Positions 41,526 through 50,006 of a stretch of 64,000 bases of DNA are shown one piece after another; position 1 is the stretch's first letter, and every line of letters starts with the position of its first letter. Position numbers and translations under genes: made by a program. The DNA is from an uncultured Bacteroidota bacterium (GTDB lineage Bacteria; Bacteroidota; Bacteroidia; Chitinophagales; Chitinophagaceae): assembly GCA_903905065.1 (NCBI GenBank), contig CAIVEW010000100.1, positions 1 through 64,000 on the forward strand, given 5' to 3'. The notes beneath the pieces are model-generated. The model saw only the letters and a program-made list of their open reading frames with translations. It had not been told where the DNA came from and did not search any database.

Positions 41526-42485
41526 TTAGTGCACAACATTTATCTTTCTGTATTCGGGAGATACGCCCGGCTGGGCTATCTTGAGTACATAGATCCCCGT
41601 TTGCAACGATGAAGTAGGCACTACTCCACTGCCGTTGAATGTATTTACCATGCTCACCACCCGCCCGGCCATGTCCTGCAAGTCTATAGCGGTGCAGCCA
41701 ATCAAGTTGGTAATGGTCACATGGTCAACCGCAGGATTCGGGTACACGGTTACTGCCTGTTTGACATCCTGAGCGATAATTTTCTCCGGGGGCAAGCCGC
41801 ACAAACCGGATACCATGTGAATAGAAAGGCTGGGGTCGGTGTAACAGCGTATGTTACCAGCAAGTTGCAGGCTTTCGGTTGTAAGGCATGCGCCAGGACC
41901 GCCAGAAGGCATTATGCCTATATGCAATGCACCTAGCTGCTCTGCATAAGCGCCAACAGTATCAGAAAAGGCGCTATAACCATACACATAATTTGAAGAT
42001 ATGGTGCCTAGAGGACTAGTGTATACTGTGCGCAGCGAAGCCGTATCGAATTGCTTCGTCCGAACAGAATCTACCCGGAAAGTAAAGGTGGAGTCAGTGC
42101 TTACATATGTCAGCTGGCAGATATCGTCTGGCAATATTGGTAAGTGCACCGTATCACCGTCATTTATGTTGAAAACGTAAAGCGGCGTAAACCGGCTGAA
42201 AATAGTATTGTACACAAATACGGTATCGGTGGTGTTATAGACATAAAGGGTTGGGAGATCATCAACATGCAAGCCCTGGTTTGCTTCAGGTTCCTCAACA
42301 TCCGCATTTCGTATTATCTTTCGGCACGCAGTCCCCGATATTACCGTATCGCCTGCATAATAAGAGTGAAATACCCCCCAGCCCATACCATGATACCACT
42401 CACTACCCGGTGGGGCGAACATTGTTTGGGAACGCAAAGAAAGACTGAACAGGAAAAGTAACAGAAAGGAAAACAGTAGTTTCAT
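41526..42485 (-). CDS. T9SS type A sorting domain protein
   Basis: A 319-residue exported protein with a signal peptide (LLFSFLLLFLFSLSLRSQ) and a beta-rich body of unknown family. The C-terminal T9SS domain of about 75 residues starts VYPNPAVDHVTITN, contains DLQDMAGRVVSMV and ends in KIAQPGVSPEYRKINVVH. It would cross the outer membrane by the Por system and be surface-anchored or released. Confidence 0.9.
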   Translation of the reverse strand: MKLLFSFLLLFLFSLSLRSQTMFAPPGSEWYHGMGWGVFHSYYAGDTVISGTACRKIIRNADVEEPEANQGLHVDDLPTLYVYNTTDTVFVYNTIFSRFTPLYVFNINDGDTVHLPILPDDICQLTYVSTDSTFTFRVDSVRTKQFDTASLRTVYTSPLGTISSNYVYGYSAFSDTVGAYAEQLGALHIGIMPSGGPGACLTTESLQLAGNIRCYTDPSLSIHMVSGLCGLPPEKIIAQDVKQAVTVYPNPAVDHVTITNLIGCTAIDLQDMAGRVVSMVNTFNGSGVVPTSSLQTGIYVLKIAQPGVSPEYRKINVVH

Positions 42486-42504
42486 AAGGTTATAGTTTAG
42501 ATAA

Positions 42505-42512
42505 CAAATATA
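42505..42512 (-). promoter_or_regulatory. -7 promoter box of the T9SS cargo gene at 41526 (TATATTTG)
   Basis: Perfect TAnnTTTG, 19 bases before the ATG at 42485. Confidence 0.6.
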
Positions 42513-42531
42513 ACAAAAATCTTTCTGCCCG

Positions 42532-43176
42532 CTACTTTTGTATGTGCCACCTCAGTAGCTGGTAATCTTTGTGAATGTTTTGCACTGAATCGTTGAGTAT
42601 CATCCTGACCAGATACACATCCTTGCTCAAATAGAAGTAATCATTAGTGAACGATGGATTGCCGGGCTGCTCGATAAAATGCGCGACCCACACATTGTCA
42701 AAACTATTTCCGTTCACCTGGTATGTTCCCACCGCATCAATTGAGTCTTTGCCATCTCTATATTTTGAGAATGGGAAGGCTAAAAAATCATAGATGCTCA
42801 GATATTCGTCTGTGTTAATAGCGTTGTCCATAAATTCCATATCGAAATGAAAGTTGAACTCGTTCAGTTGCATGGTTAAATACCACGATCCGTTTTTCAC
42901 CAAAACCGGCGTATCGATCCTTTCAGAGGTAATGTATTCTTCAATGATATCGTAGGTGTAAGAATGATGTTTCCCATACCCGCTCGTAAGCGATACGCCG
43001 GAAACATAAAAACTATCCGTGGCGCCGCTAATAGCTTCTTTGTAGATCCAGTAAGTACCCGGCTGGAAATTAAACGCGGATTTCAAATTGCTATCCACTG
43101 ATTTGTTCTCCACTTTACATGCCACCATGCACAAAAAAAATACGGACGCAAGTGATAAAATAATGCGACAGGCCAT
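42532..43176 (-). CDS. Hypothetical lipoprotein
   Basis: A 214-residue lipoprotein (lipobox FFLCMVACKVENK). The mature domain opens FNFQPGTYWIYKEAISG, a phrase common in Bacteroidota lipoproteins of unknown role, and is beta-rich with many aromatic residues. No catalytic motif seen. Confidence 0.75.
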   Translation of the reverse strand: MACRIILSLASVFFLCMVACKVENKSVDSNLKSAFNFQPGTYWIYKEAISGATDSFYVSGVSLTSGYGKHHSYTYDIIEEYITSERIDTPVLVKNGSWYLTMQLNEFNFHFDMEFMDNAINTDEYLSIYDFLAFPFSKYRDGKDSIDAVGTYQVNGNSFDNVWVAHFIEQPGNPSFTNDYFYLSKDVYLVRMILNDSVQNIHKDYQLLRWHIQK

Positions 43177-43289
43177 AGGTTTATAGTTCTGCTAAAGATA
43201 GAAAATACAAAATTGGGAAAAGCACAGCCACGAAATAATATGTCCGCGAGATAGTTAATTGAAAAAGAAATATACCTAAATTTACTTTT

Positions 43290-44057
43290 ATGAATAGGGC
43301 GTTACTCTGCTGCTTGTGCCTGGTGAGCATAAGTGCTTTTGCACAAAATGGCTTTTTCCTTGAACCTGGACTAGGACTAGGCGTAACTAATGTAAGAACA
43401 TCGAGCCCACCCGATCCTTACCCATTCCAATATGGGGCGGTAGGCTGGTACAACCGCACTAACGTTATATTCAGCTATAACCCATCACTGCTGATCGGTT
43501 ACAAACTTAAAGGCTGGACGGTGACTACCGGTATCTCCTTCTTAAAAACGGGTTACAAAGAAGATCAATTATATTTTATTGACCTGGGCTCTAACGAGCC
43601 AAACGATAAAATCACCGAATTTTATTATCATGTAATGGTGCCCCTCATCTTCTCTGAGCAGTTCAATATTGGCAAACACTTTTTCATCAGGCCGGGCTTT
43701 GGCTTTGCGCTTTCTTACAATACTACCGCGATAGAAAAGTTCGAAGAAACAGGAGTATATTATTATGCCGGCGCGGGGAAAAACCAACCGCTTACGAGGG
43801 ACGAATTCGACAAGGTTTATTTCCGCTTTTTAGGCTGGGAGATATTAAGGCTACAGGCAGGTTACAAGGTGAATGACCGGCTCAATATTATTGCCGGGCC
43901 GGAATACCAGTTTATGCTTTCCTCCTTTCTAAAAGATAATGACAATTATGAGTTAACCCGTGCGGGCACTTTTAAGATGGGCATTACATGGAGCCTTAAA
44001 GCCGCGAAGCAACCGATACGGCCGGCTGCAGGTACCGAAACACAAAAACAAAATTAA
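43290..44057 (+). CDS. Outer-membrane beta-barrel protein
   Basis: A 255-residue protein with a signal peptide (CLVSISAFAQ) followed by alternating amphipathic strands: GFFLEPGLGLGVTNVRTS, VTTGISFLKTGYK, HFFIRPGFGFALSYN, and a final strand AGTFKMGITWSLKAA. Typical of the small OmpA/PorT-like barrels of Bacteroidota. A small gene follows after 28 bases. Confidence 0.82.
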   Translation: MNRALLCCLCLVSISAFAQNGFFLEPGLGLGVTNVRTSSPPDPYPFQYGAVGWYNRTNVIFSYNPSLLIGYKLKGWTVTTGISFLKTGYKEDQLYFIDLGSNEPNDKITEFYYHVMVPLIFSEQFNIGKHFFIRPGFGFALSYNTTAIEKFEETGVYYYAGAGKNQPLTRDEFDKVYFRFLGWEILRLQAGYKVNDRLNIIAGPEYQFMLSSFLKDNDNYELTRAGTFKMGITWSLKAAKQPIRPAAGTETQKQN

Positions 44058-44085
44058 AATCGCGCTCAATTCATACCTTCATACC

Positions 44086-44361
44086 ATGATAGTAACCCAA
44101 TACGAACTTGCCATTGAATTGGAACGTGGCGGTGAATGGCTTTGCGATGTCACAGTACACAATGAAAACGAAGTGCTGCGCTACGAAATAGAAGTGGACC
44201 CACCGATAATGGTAGATGGCGAAAAAAGTGAACCATTCCCCATGGAAATGCGATATGACGCAGCGGGCGAACTAGTCTTTTACACTGAGCATCCCCTTAC
44301 AGACGATCTTAAAGAACTGGAGACAATTCTGGCAAGGGAGATCATTAATGAGGAAGTATAG
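44086..44361 (+). CDS. Small acidic hypothetical protein
   Basis: A 91-residue cytosolic protein with a high Glu content (VTQYELAIELERGGEW; EVDPPIMVDGEKSEPFPMEM), no family recognised. ATG 44086 is 28 bases after the barrel gene, so it may be co-transcribed. A longer in-frame extension overlaps the barrel gene and is rejected. Confidence 0.6.
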   Translation: MIVTQYELAIELERGGEWLCDVTVHNENEVLRYEIEVDPPIMVDGEKSEPFPMEMRYDAAGELVFYTEHPLTDDLKELETILAREIINEEV

Positions 44362-44479
44362 CCAGGCAAACTAACTTTCGACCTGAACAAAATTATTTTT
44401 ACTCCCATTTTGAATCGCTGGTGCGATGACACGAAAGTGCTGCTTTATAATTTCTATCTTTTGCAAAATCAGAATTCCA

Positions 44480-45520
44480 ATGAAGAAGTGGTTGCCCGCC
44501 AGCTTGCTATTCCTGGTCTTGTTTATTAGTTGTAACCAAATAAACACTTATAAGCGGTGGGACAACGACCATATAGATGCCCGTATCAGAAATGACATAG
44601 CTGAACGCAATGCGAAAATCATGGCGCTCGCATACAACTGCGACTATAAAGGCCTAAGTGAATATATTTCGGACACTTTGAAAAAATTACAGTCTTATGA
44701 GCTGGAAAAAAAATTTCTCCCAAAAATGCGCGGGCACCTTGCAGGAAAGTCTTACAATGTCTTTCGTGAGTATTATGTTGAGAACTCTAATGACTTTGCG
44801 TCTATAAAAATAGCCGATGGAAAAAATGAGGACGCGTTTAAAATCAACCTGAATGCCCTCACAAAAGAAACCTATATTTCCATGCTTCAGTTGAACGATT
44901 CAAATTATTCAGAAATATTAACGCTTGTATACGGCCACTATAAGACCGGATGGAAGATCAATATTTTACAGATCGGAGGTTATTCAATTAAAGGAAAAAA
45001 TTGCCAGGATTTTTACAAGGACGCTCGGCGCCTCTATGTGGACCATGATCTTACTGACGCGCTGTTGACTATGACTCTATCTGACATGGATTCAAAGTTG
45101 TTCCCTGGTTTTAAATTCGACAATGAGGAAGAAATGAAGGCGTTTCATGACAAGTTACAGGATTCGATAAACAGGAAATATCCTTTGCCTTATACACTTG
45201 CTCAAGTATCTACAAAACCCCAAATATTCAGAGTCCGCTACGAGTTGGTAAATGATGGATGGTATCTTATGATATCGTACTTAACCAAAACGCCTATCAG
45301 TGACACACTCTCACTGAAAAAAGAAAACAACGAAATTCAAAAAAACATCACTGACGAATTTGCCGGTGTTTATGAGCACAACAAACTGATCGTCTATAAG
45401 GCATTTAACGAATTCCCGGAAAACGGGAAGCCTAACCCCTGGAATTACCAGTTTGTCTACCGGAGGGATATCTCGCAACTGCCAACTGCCCGTTTGCTTC
45501 GGCCAAAGGCGGCGAAATAG
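44480..45520 (+). CDS. Hypothetical lipoprotein
   Basis: About 346 residues with a lipoprotein signal (LLFLVLFISCNQINTYK). The mature part is helical/beta mixed, with no recognised family. ATG 44480 gives the signal; a frame back to 44426 does not. Function unknown. Confidence 0.75.
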   Translation: MKKWLPASLLFLVLFISCNQINTYKRWDNDHIDARIRNDIAERNAKIMALAYNCDYKGLSEYISDTLKKLQSYELEKKFLPKMRGHLAGKSYNVFREYYVENSNDFASIKIADGKNEDAFKINLNALTKETYISMLQLNDSNYSEILTLVYGHYKTGWKINILQIGGYSIKGKNCQDFYKDARRLYVDHDLTDALLTMTLSDMDSKLFPGFKFDNEEEMKAFHDKLQDSINRKYPLPYTLAQVSTKPQIFRVRYELVNDGWYLMISYLTKTPISDTLSLKKENNEIQKNITDEFAGVYEHNKLIVYKAFNEFPENGKPNPWNYQFVYRRDISQLPTARLLRPKAAK

Positions 45521-45556
45521 CAGAAAGGAAATGCTTAATGTATGGTAAATATTTCT

Positions 45557-45564
45557 TAGGTTTG
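45557..45564 (+). promoter_or_regulatory. -7 promoter box of the kelch/T9SS gene (TAGGTTTG)
   Basis: Perfect TAnnTTTG, 18 bases before the ATG at 45583. It supports that start over the upstream in-frame ATG at 45538. Confidence 0.6.
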
Positions 45565-45582
45565 TCATCTTACGTTTTACTC

Positions 45583-47343
45583 ATGAGAAAATCCATCAAT
45601 AGGGTCCGGTTATCATTGTTAGCCCTAAGTTTTATTATTAGCACTGTATGCAATGCGCAGGGTACTTGGGTGCCTCTACCGGCGTGCCCCGGCTATGCAG
45701 ACGGCGTTTCGTTGCTGCTGACCGACGGCACTGTAATGGTGAAAGTATGCACTGGTGGTGTCGATACAGTCGAAAATATGTGGGTAAAGCTGACACCAGA
45801 TGCCCACGGAAGCTATGCAAACGGCACGTGGACAGTGATGAACAGAATGAACAAGACCCGACTTTTTTGTTCTTCGCAGATGCTTAAGGATGGTCGGTTG
45901 TACATGGCCGGCGGTGAATACGGCTCGGGCTATAAGAACGGTGAAACCTACAACCCCATTACCGACACATGGACTATGGCCGGACCATTGCCGGGTCCAC
46001 CGGCGTTCCTGGGAACGTTAGAGATTTTAGATGGCAACTCTGAGATGCTTCCCGACGGCCGTGTACTGCAGAATTGTGTTTTGCCAAGCTCTACCGACAA
46101 TGTTATTTTCAATCCCCTTACCAATACCTATGCATTGGCACCGTCTTGCTGGGGTGGAGCTGATGAAGCTGCATGGTTAAAACTGCCTGACAACAGCGTG
46201 TTGTTTGTTGATATTGGTTCAAACACCTCTGAACGTTACATTCCTGCGCTGAATGCATGGCTGCGCGATGATACGCTACCAGTGCGGTTATACGATGTTT
46301 GGGGTTACGAAGCGGGTGCCAGTTTTGTGCTGCCCGATGGAAGAGCTTTCTTTCTCGGCTCTACACCCACCACGGCTTATTATACCCCATCGGGAGATAC
46401 ATCCCACGGGACATGGACCGCAGGCCCACCAATACCAGACAGCCTTGGCGCTGTGGATGCCGCAGCCGCAATGATGCCAAATGGTAAGATACTTTGCTCG
46501 TTTTCCCGACAAGCCGATAGTGGCAACGAATTCCTGCTTCCTGCATGGTTCTATGAGTTCGATTACCTCACCAATACCTTTACACAAGTAACTGCTTGTG
46601 CCGGTGGGGATACCATGAATATACGCTGCTCCGAAACGGGAATGCTGGACCTGCCGGACGGAAATATCCTCGTCAGCATTCAAAACAGCAATCAGTACTA
46701 TCTTTATGTTCCGGGCGGCACACCAGTGACTACCGGAGTGCCGGTGGTAAGTAACATTACTATGATCAGTTGCGACACATTTATGGCAACGGGCACACTT
46801 TTTAATGGCATTTCACAAGGTGCGGCCTACGGTGACGACTGGCAAATGGCCACGAATTACCCGCTCATCAGGCTCGAAAACGGTGATAGTGTGCATTACG
46901 CCCGGACTTTCAACTGGAACAGCACCGGAATTATGACCGGCAGCATGCCCGATACGACTTATTTTACATTGCCTGCTGGCTTGCCCTATGAAACATACAA
47001 CCTGGTGGTTATCGCCAATGGCGTTGCATCTGCCTCCATACCGTTCACCCCGTGTAACCCGACGGGTGTTGCACAGGTAAATCAGTATAATGATAAGTTC
47101 ATCAATATGTACCCTAACCCTGCATCGGGAACAGCCGCAGTAGTTTTTTCCTCAGAAACAGGCGGCAACTACGATCTGAAGCTGGTGAATATGCTGGGCC
47201 AGGTGATCATAACTAAATCGGGAAATGCTGCAGCTGGATTGACGAAGCAGGAATTGGACCTGAAAGAAGTAGCAAAGGGGGTGTATAGCATTGTAGTGCA
47301 AAAGGACAATTCCAATTACACCGCCAAGCTTGTTGTAGAATAG
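45583..47343 (+). CDS. Kelch-repeat surface protein with T9SS sorting domain
   Basis: About 586 residues: a signal peptide ending VCNAQ, then several kelch-like beta-propeller motifs (RLYMAGGEYGSGYKNGETYNPITDTW; ITDTWTMAGPLPG; LPDGRAFFLGSTPTTAYYTP), which recall galactose oxidase-like propellers. The C-terminal T9SS domain (INMYPNPASGTAAVVFSS to AKLVVE) marks export by the Por pathway. A copper-binding catalytic site is not evident, so enzyme activity is not claimed. Confidence 0.85.
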   Translation: MRKSINRVRLSLLALSFIISTVCNAQGTWVPLPACPGYADGVSLLLTDGTVMVKVCTGGVDTVENMWVKLTPDAHGSYANGTWTVMNRMNKTRLFCSSQMLKDGRLYMAGGEYGSGYKNGETYNPITDTWTMAGPLPGPPAFLGTLEILDGNSEMLPDGRVLQNCVLPSSTDNVIFNPLTNTYALAPSCWGGADEAAWLKLPDNSVLFVDIGSNTSERYIPALNAWLRDDTLPVRLYDVWGYEAGASFVLPDGRAFFLGSTPTTAYYTPSGDTSHGTWTAGPPIPDSLGAVDAAAAMMPNGKILCSFSRQADSGNEFLLPAWFYEFDYLTNTFTQVTACAGGDTMNIRCSETGMLDLPDGNILVSIQNSNQYYLYVPGGTPVTTGVPVVSNITMISCDTFMATGTLFNGISQGAAYGDDWQMATNYPLIRLENGDSVHYARTFNWNSTGIMTGSMPDTTYFTLPAGLPYETYNLVVIANGVASASIPFTPCNPTGVAQVNQYNDKFINMYPNPASGTAAVVFSSETGGNYDLKLVNMLGQVIITKSGNAAAGLTKQELDLKEVAKGVYSIVVQKDNSNYTAKLVVE

Positions 47344-47376
47344 ATTGTTTAATTTTTGAAAAAATACCACTCGCAT

Positions 47377-47814
47377 ATGAGCATCAGGAATATTGGTTTT
47401 GGAATTTTGCTGGCCTCCGCAATTTTCATGTTCAACTCGGCAAACGCACAGGCACAGCACCCATATTGTACCCAGGCCCTCACTGAACTCCAGGAAGCCC
47501 GCTGGGTATTTCTGAAGCACATAGAAGGAAAACCAATGACCCATAACGAAAAAGAAGCGCTAAGAACCATTAATGAGACCATGAGGGAAATTAATGCTGC
47601 ATCTCCTGGCAGTGCCAGGAAGCAAAATTACCAGCACGCAGCAAATCCCGGCGATGACAATGCCGCCGTCATCAGTCATTGCATTGATCTGATAAAAAAG
47701 GCGAAGGAAGACCTAAGTCATGAGGACGACAAGTTTGGTGATGGGCTCCGCAACCGCACCATGAAGAATTGCGATGACGCAATAAGATTCGTTAAACAGG
47801 CTGCTCGTAGCTAG
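47377..47814 (+). CDS. Small secreted helical protein
   Basis: About 145 residues: a signal peptide (IFMFNSANAQAQ) and then an alpha-helical mature part (ALTELQEARWVFLKHIEG; HCIDLIKKAKEDLSHEDD). No family recognised. It starts 33 bases after the kelch gene and may share its transcript. Confidence 0.7.
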   Translation: MSIRNIGFGILLASAIFMFNSANAQAQHPYCTQALTELQEARWVFLKHIEGKPMTHNEKEALRTINETMREINAASPGSARKQNYQHAANPGDDNAAVISHCIDLIKKAKEDLSHEDDKFGDGLRNRTMKNCDDAIRFVKQAARS

Positions 47815-47847
47815 TTCTACCCGTTGCTGGCAACTTTGCCTTGCTTA

Positions 47848-49224
47848 TTACAGCGTCTTCAAATACTCTATCACCGCTTTCCGTTCATCATCGCTCAGTT
47901 TGTCGCCGAAGTAGTGGCCGTAGTTGCCATATCCGGGGAGCGTGGTGTTATAAACTTTGCGGCCATCTGGTTGGTCGCGGGTTTGGTACTTCCATCCCAC
48001 TTGGATGTAGTCATATTCCGGATTATCGAAATCACGGGTCCAGTAAGTTGGGCGCAGCCTGCTATTGAGTACGGCCTCTATGGTGGGCACAGAGCCGTTG
48101 TGCAGGTATGGGGCAGTGATCCATACGCCATCGAGCGGTGGCGCCACGTAGCCATTGCCCGGCACGAGCTGCGCTGCGTTCGGGCCCTGGGCAAACCAGC
48201 TGTTGTTGAACCAATCAACGAAAGGTTTTGCTTGCTGGTTGGAACGGAATAATAGCGAGTCAGTCCTAGCGATAGTACCCGGCACAAGAAGGTTTGGATA
48301 TATACCATCGGTGCCATAAGTACCGTGACAATCGGAGCACGTGTTCTCAAATAATATTTTCCCGGTTGCCGCGAGGCGCTGATCTATGTGCTGCGGATAC
48401 GGCGGCGGCTGTATGGACCTGATATACGCCAGCACATCGCCGAAGTGGTTATAGACCTCCCGGGCCTCTGTCGTATCGGTAACGGTGAGAATATTGCTGA
48501 GCATTAGAAACTTACCAAAGTCGCCACGGCCAAAACCATTGTAGAACATGGCGTTCTTCTTTTTTAGGAGCCACCACGCAGGGACATCGGTAGGAAACAC
48601 CGTGGCTGGTATATCAAGCAAGGGTACGTCGCTCCACACCAGCGTTTGCGGATCTCTGTGGGCCACAAGCAGCGCTGCGAGACGGTCTGCCGTGTTTACA
48701 CCGCGTACCTCGGGTTCCATAAACGGGTTCACAGCGGCCATGGAGGTGATCAGCGCCTTTACAGCATTGTACTTTCGGGGAGCGGTGAGCTTCCAGTTTT
48801 TGAGTAGGGCGAGCTGTTTTGCTTTGGCGCCAAAGTTGGTGAAATCGATAGCAGCATTGCCAAGGCCAACAATGAGCTTGCCATCAAAAACCGCGGCATG
48901 GCATTGCATACACGTCGGGATCACAATATCCATGCTGTCGGCAATGGTAACGACGTTATACCCAAAATCAACATTGGCATTCTTGCCATCGCGCCCAAGG
49001 TAGTTGGTGCTCTTGCCTTTTGCTGCGATGAAAAAGTCGTAAGGGAAGCCGCTTTTGAGAAAATCGCCGGTAGTGAGGTAGGCATAACCGCGTGCCGAAT
49101 CGCCGCTACGTTGCGGGCTCGGTGGAATGAGAGTAGGCTTGGCCCCATCGTTTTCATGGTAACTGGAAGCCGCACAGCATATGAACACGGCCACTACAGC
49201 CAGGAGAAAAAATATTTTTTTCAT
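47848..49224 (-). CDS. Di-haem cytochrome c, lipoprotein-like signal
   Basis: A 458-residue exported protein with a signal and nearby cysteines (VVAVFICCAASSYHEN). Two haem c sites: CMQCH near residue 105 and CSDCH near residue 300. The second domain has typical c-type features (GKILFENTCSDCHGTYGTDGIYPNL; APPLDGVWITAPYLHNGSVPTIEAVL), resembling di-haem cytochrome c peroxidase/quinol-oxidoreductase relatives. Probably periplasmic electron transfer. The gene has its own promoter at 49241. Confidence 0.88.
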   Translation of the reverse strand: MKKIFFLLAVVAVFICCAASSYHENDGAKPTLIPPSPQRSGDSARGYAYLTTGDFLKSGFPYDFFIAAKGKSTNYLGRDGKNANVDFGYNVVTIADSMDIVIPTCMQCHAAVFDGKLIVGLGNAAIDFTNFGAKAKQLALLKNWKLTAPRKYNAVKALITSMAAVNPFMEPEVRGVNTADRLAALLVAHRDPQTLVWSDVPLLDIPATVFPTDVPAWWLLKKKNAMFYNGFGRGDFGKFLMLSNILTVTDTTEAREVYNHFGDVLAYIRSIQPPPYPQHIDQRLAATGKILFENTCSDCHGTYGTDGIYPNLLVPGTIARTDSLLFRSNQQAKPFVDWFNNSWFAQGPNAAQLVPGNGYVAPPLDGVWITAPYLHNGSVPTIEAVLNSRLRPTYWTRDFDNPEYDYIQVGWKYQTRDQPDGRKVYNTTLPGYGNYGHYFGDKLSDDERKAVIEYLKTL

Positions 49225-49240
49225 GCGGGCTATTTTATTG

Positions 49241-49248
49241 CAAAGATA
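49241..49248 (-). promoter_or_regulatory. -7 promoter box of the cytochrome c gene (TATCTTTG)
   Basis: Perfect TAnnTTTG, 16 bases before the ATG at 49224. Confidence 0.65.
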
Positions 49249-49294
49249 GGTTAGCTGTAATGACAGAGGTTGTGGCTTGGCATATATGCATGAT

Positions 49295-49318
49295 AAAACC
49301 CGCTAAAAAGCGGGTTTT
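49295..49318. terminator. Terminator after tRNA-Leu
   Basis: Stem AAAACCCGCT (49295-49304) with AGCGGGTTTT (49309-49318) and an AAAA loop. Symmetric, so it can act on both strands; it lies 10 bases past the tRNA 3' end. Confidence 0.88.
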
Positions 49319-49328
49319 ATTTTTGATG

Positions 49329-49413
49329 TGCGGCAAAAGAGATTCGAACTCTCATGCCCGTTACAGGCGCTACCACCTCAAAGTAGTGCGTCTACCAGTT
49401 TCGCCATCGCCGC
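49329..49413 (-). tRNA. tRNA-Leu (anticodon GAG)
   Basis: An 85-nucleotide class II tRNA. The acceptor GCGGCGA pairs with TTGCCGC (one G:T), discriminator A at 49329; D arm with GGTAGACGC; anticodon loop TTGAGGT giving GAG; long variable arm (CGCC...GGGC); T arm GAGAGTTCGAATCTC. CCA is not encoded. Flanked by a -7 box upstream and a strong terminator downstream. Confidence 0.96.
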
Positions 49414-49424
49414 ATTGAGGAATG

Positions 49425-49472
49425 CAAAGATAGTTAAAAAGTTAAAAGGGTAAAGAGGTAATTGGTTAAAAA
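49425..49472 (-). repeat. Octamer array and -7 box of tRNA-Leu
   Basis: On the plus strand, six consecutive 8-base units begin at 49425, 49433, 49441, 49449, 49457 and 49465. The first is the reverse complement of TATCTTTG, the -7 box of the tRNA. The rest are GTTAAAAA-type (TTTTTAAC on the coding strand), the same unit family as the accD array. The promoter is exactly in register with the array. Confidence 0.85.
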
Positions 49473-49488
49473 TTTGACGTTGTGGAAA

Positions 49489-49995
49489 TTAACAGGATTG
49501 TTTGTTTTTAGTTGCCGAATAACGGGATTGAAAATCTTTGAGGAATGCTTTATAATTCTTTTGACGAAATAGAAGAGAAAGGGAGGCGAAGGAGAATTTT
49601 TCTTTATCATTAGTTGTGATTTTTATCCCGTTCCACCAATTGGCGGTGAGTAAATAGTCAACTTTTTCGATCTCATCCCACCTTATCTCCCGCTCCACTT
49701 TTTTTGAAAAGGAACATCCTTTTTGCCACTTTGTGCTAATTCCTTCACTGGAAATTTTCACATCAATAAAGTCATAAATAGAATAGTAGAAGATAGTAAC
49801 AACACCTGAAATATACAATATAAAATAACACGCAAAATAATTACTCAAATTCCTAAATCCATGGATTATCATGTAGTCATCTAGTGATATTCTACCTGGA
49901 AGATGGAAGACAAAAAATAATGGAATAAGCACTGCGGGGAGGATAACAAGTATAAAATAGTATCCATTATGCACTCTAATTCTATAAGTATTCAT
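49489..49995 (-). CDS. Hypothetical membrane protein
   Basis: A 168-residue protein with two hydrophobic hairpin segments (GYYFILVILPAVLIPLFFVF; NLSNYFACYFILYISGVVTIFYY), then a cytoplasmic beta/alpha domain (ISSEGISTKWQKGCSF; WNGIKITTNDKEKFSF) that resembles small PH-like membrane proteins. Family not certain. Starts 11 bases after the kinase stop and is likely co-transcribed with it. Confidence 0.7.
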   Translation of the reverse strand: MNTYRIRVHNGYYFILVILPAVLIPLFFVFHLPGRISLDDYMIIHGFRNLSNYFACYFILYISGVVTIFYYSIYDFIDVKISSEGISTKWQKGCSFSKKVEREIRWDEIEKVDYLLTANWWNGIKITTNDKEKFSFASLSLLFRQKNYKAFLKDFQSRYSATKNKQSC

Positions 49996-50006
49996 AAGGA
50001 AAGGAT

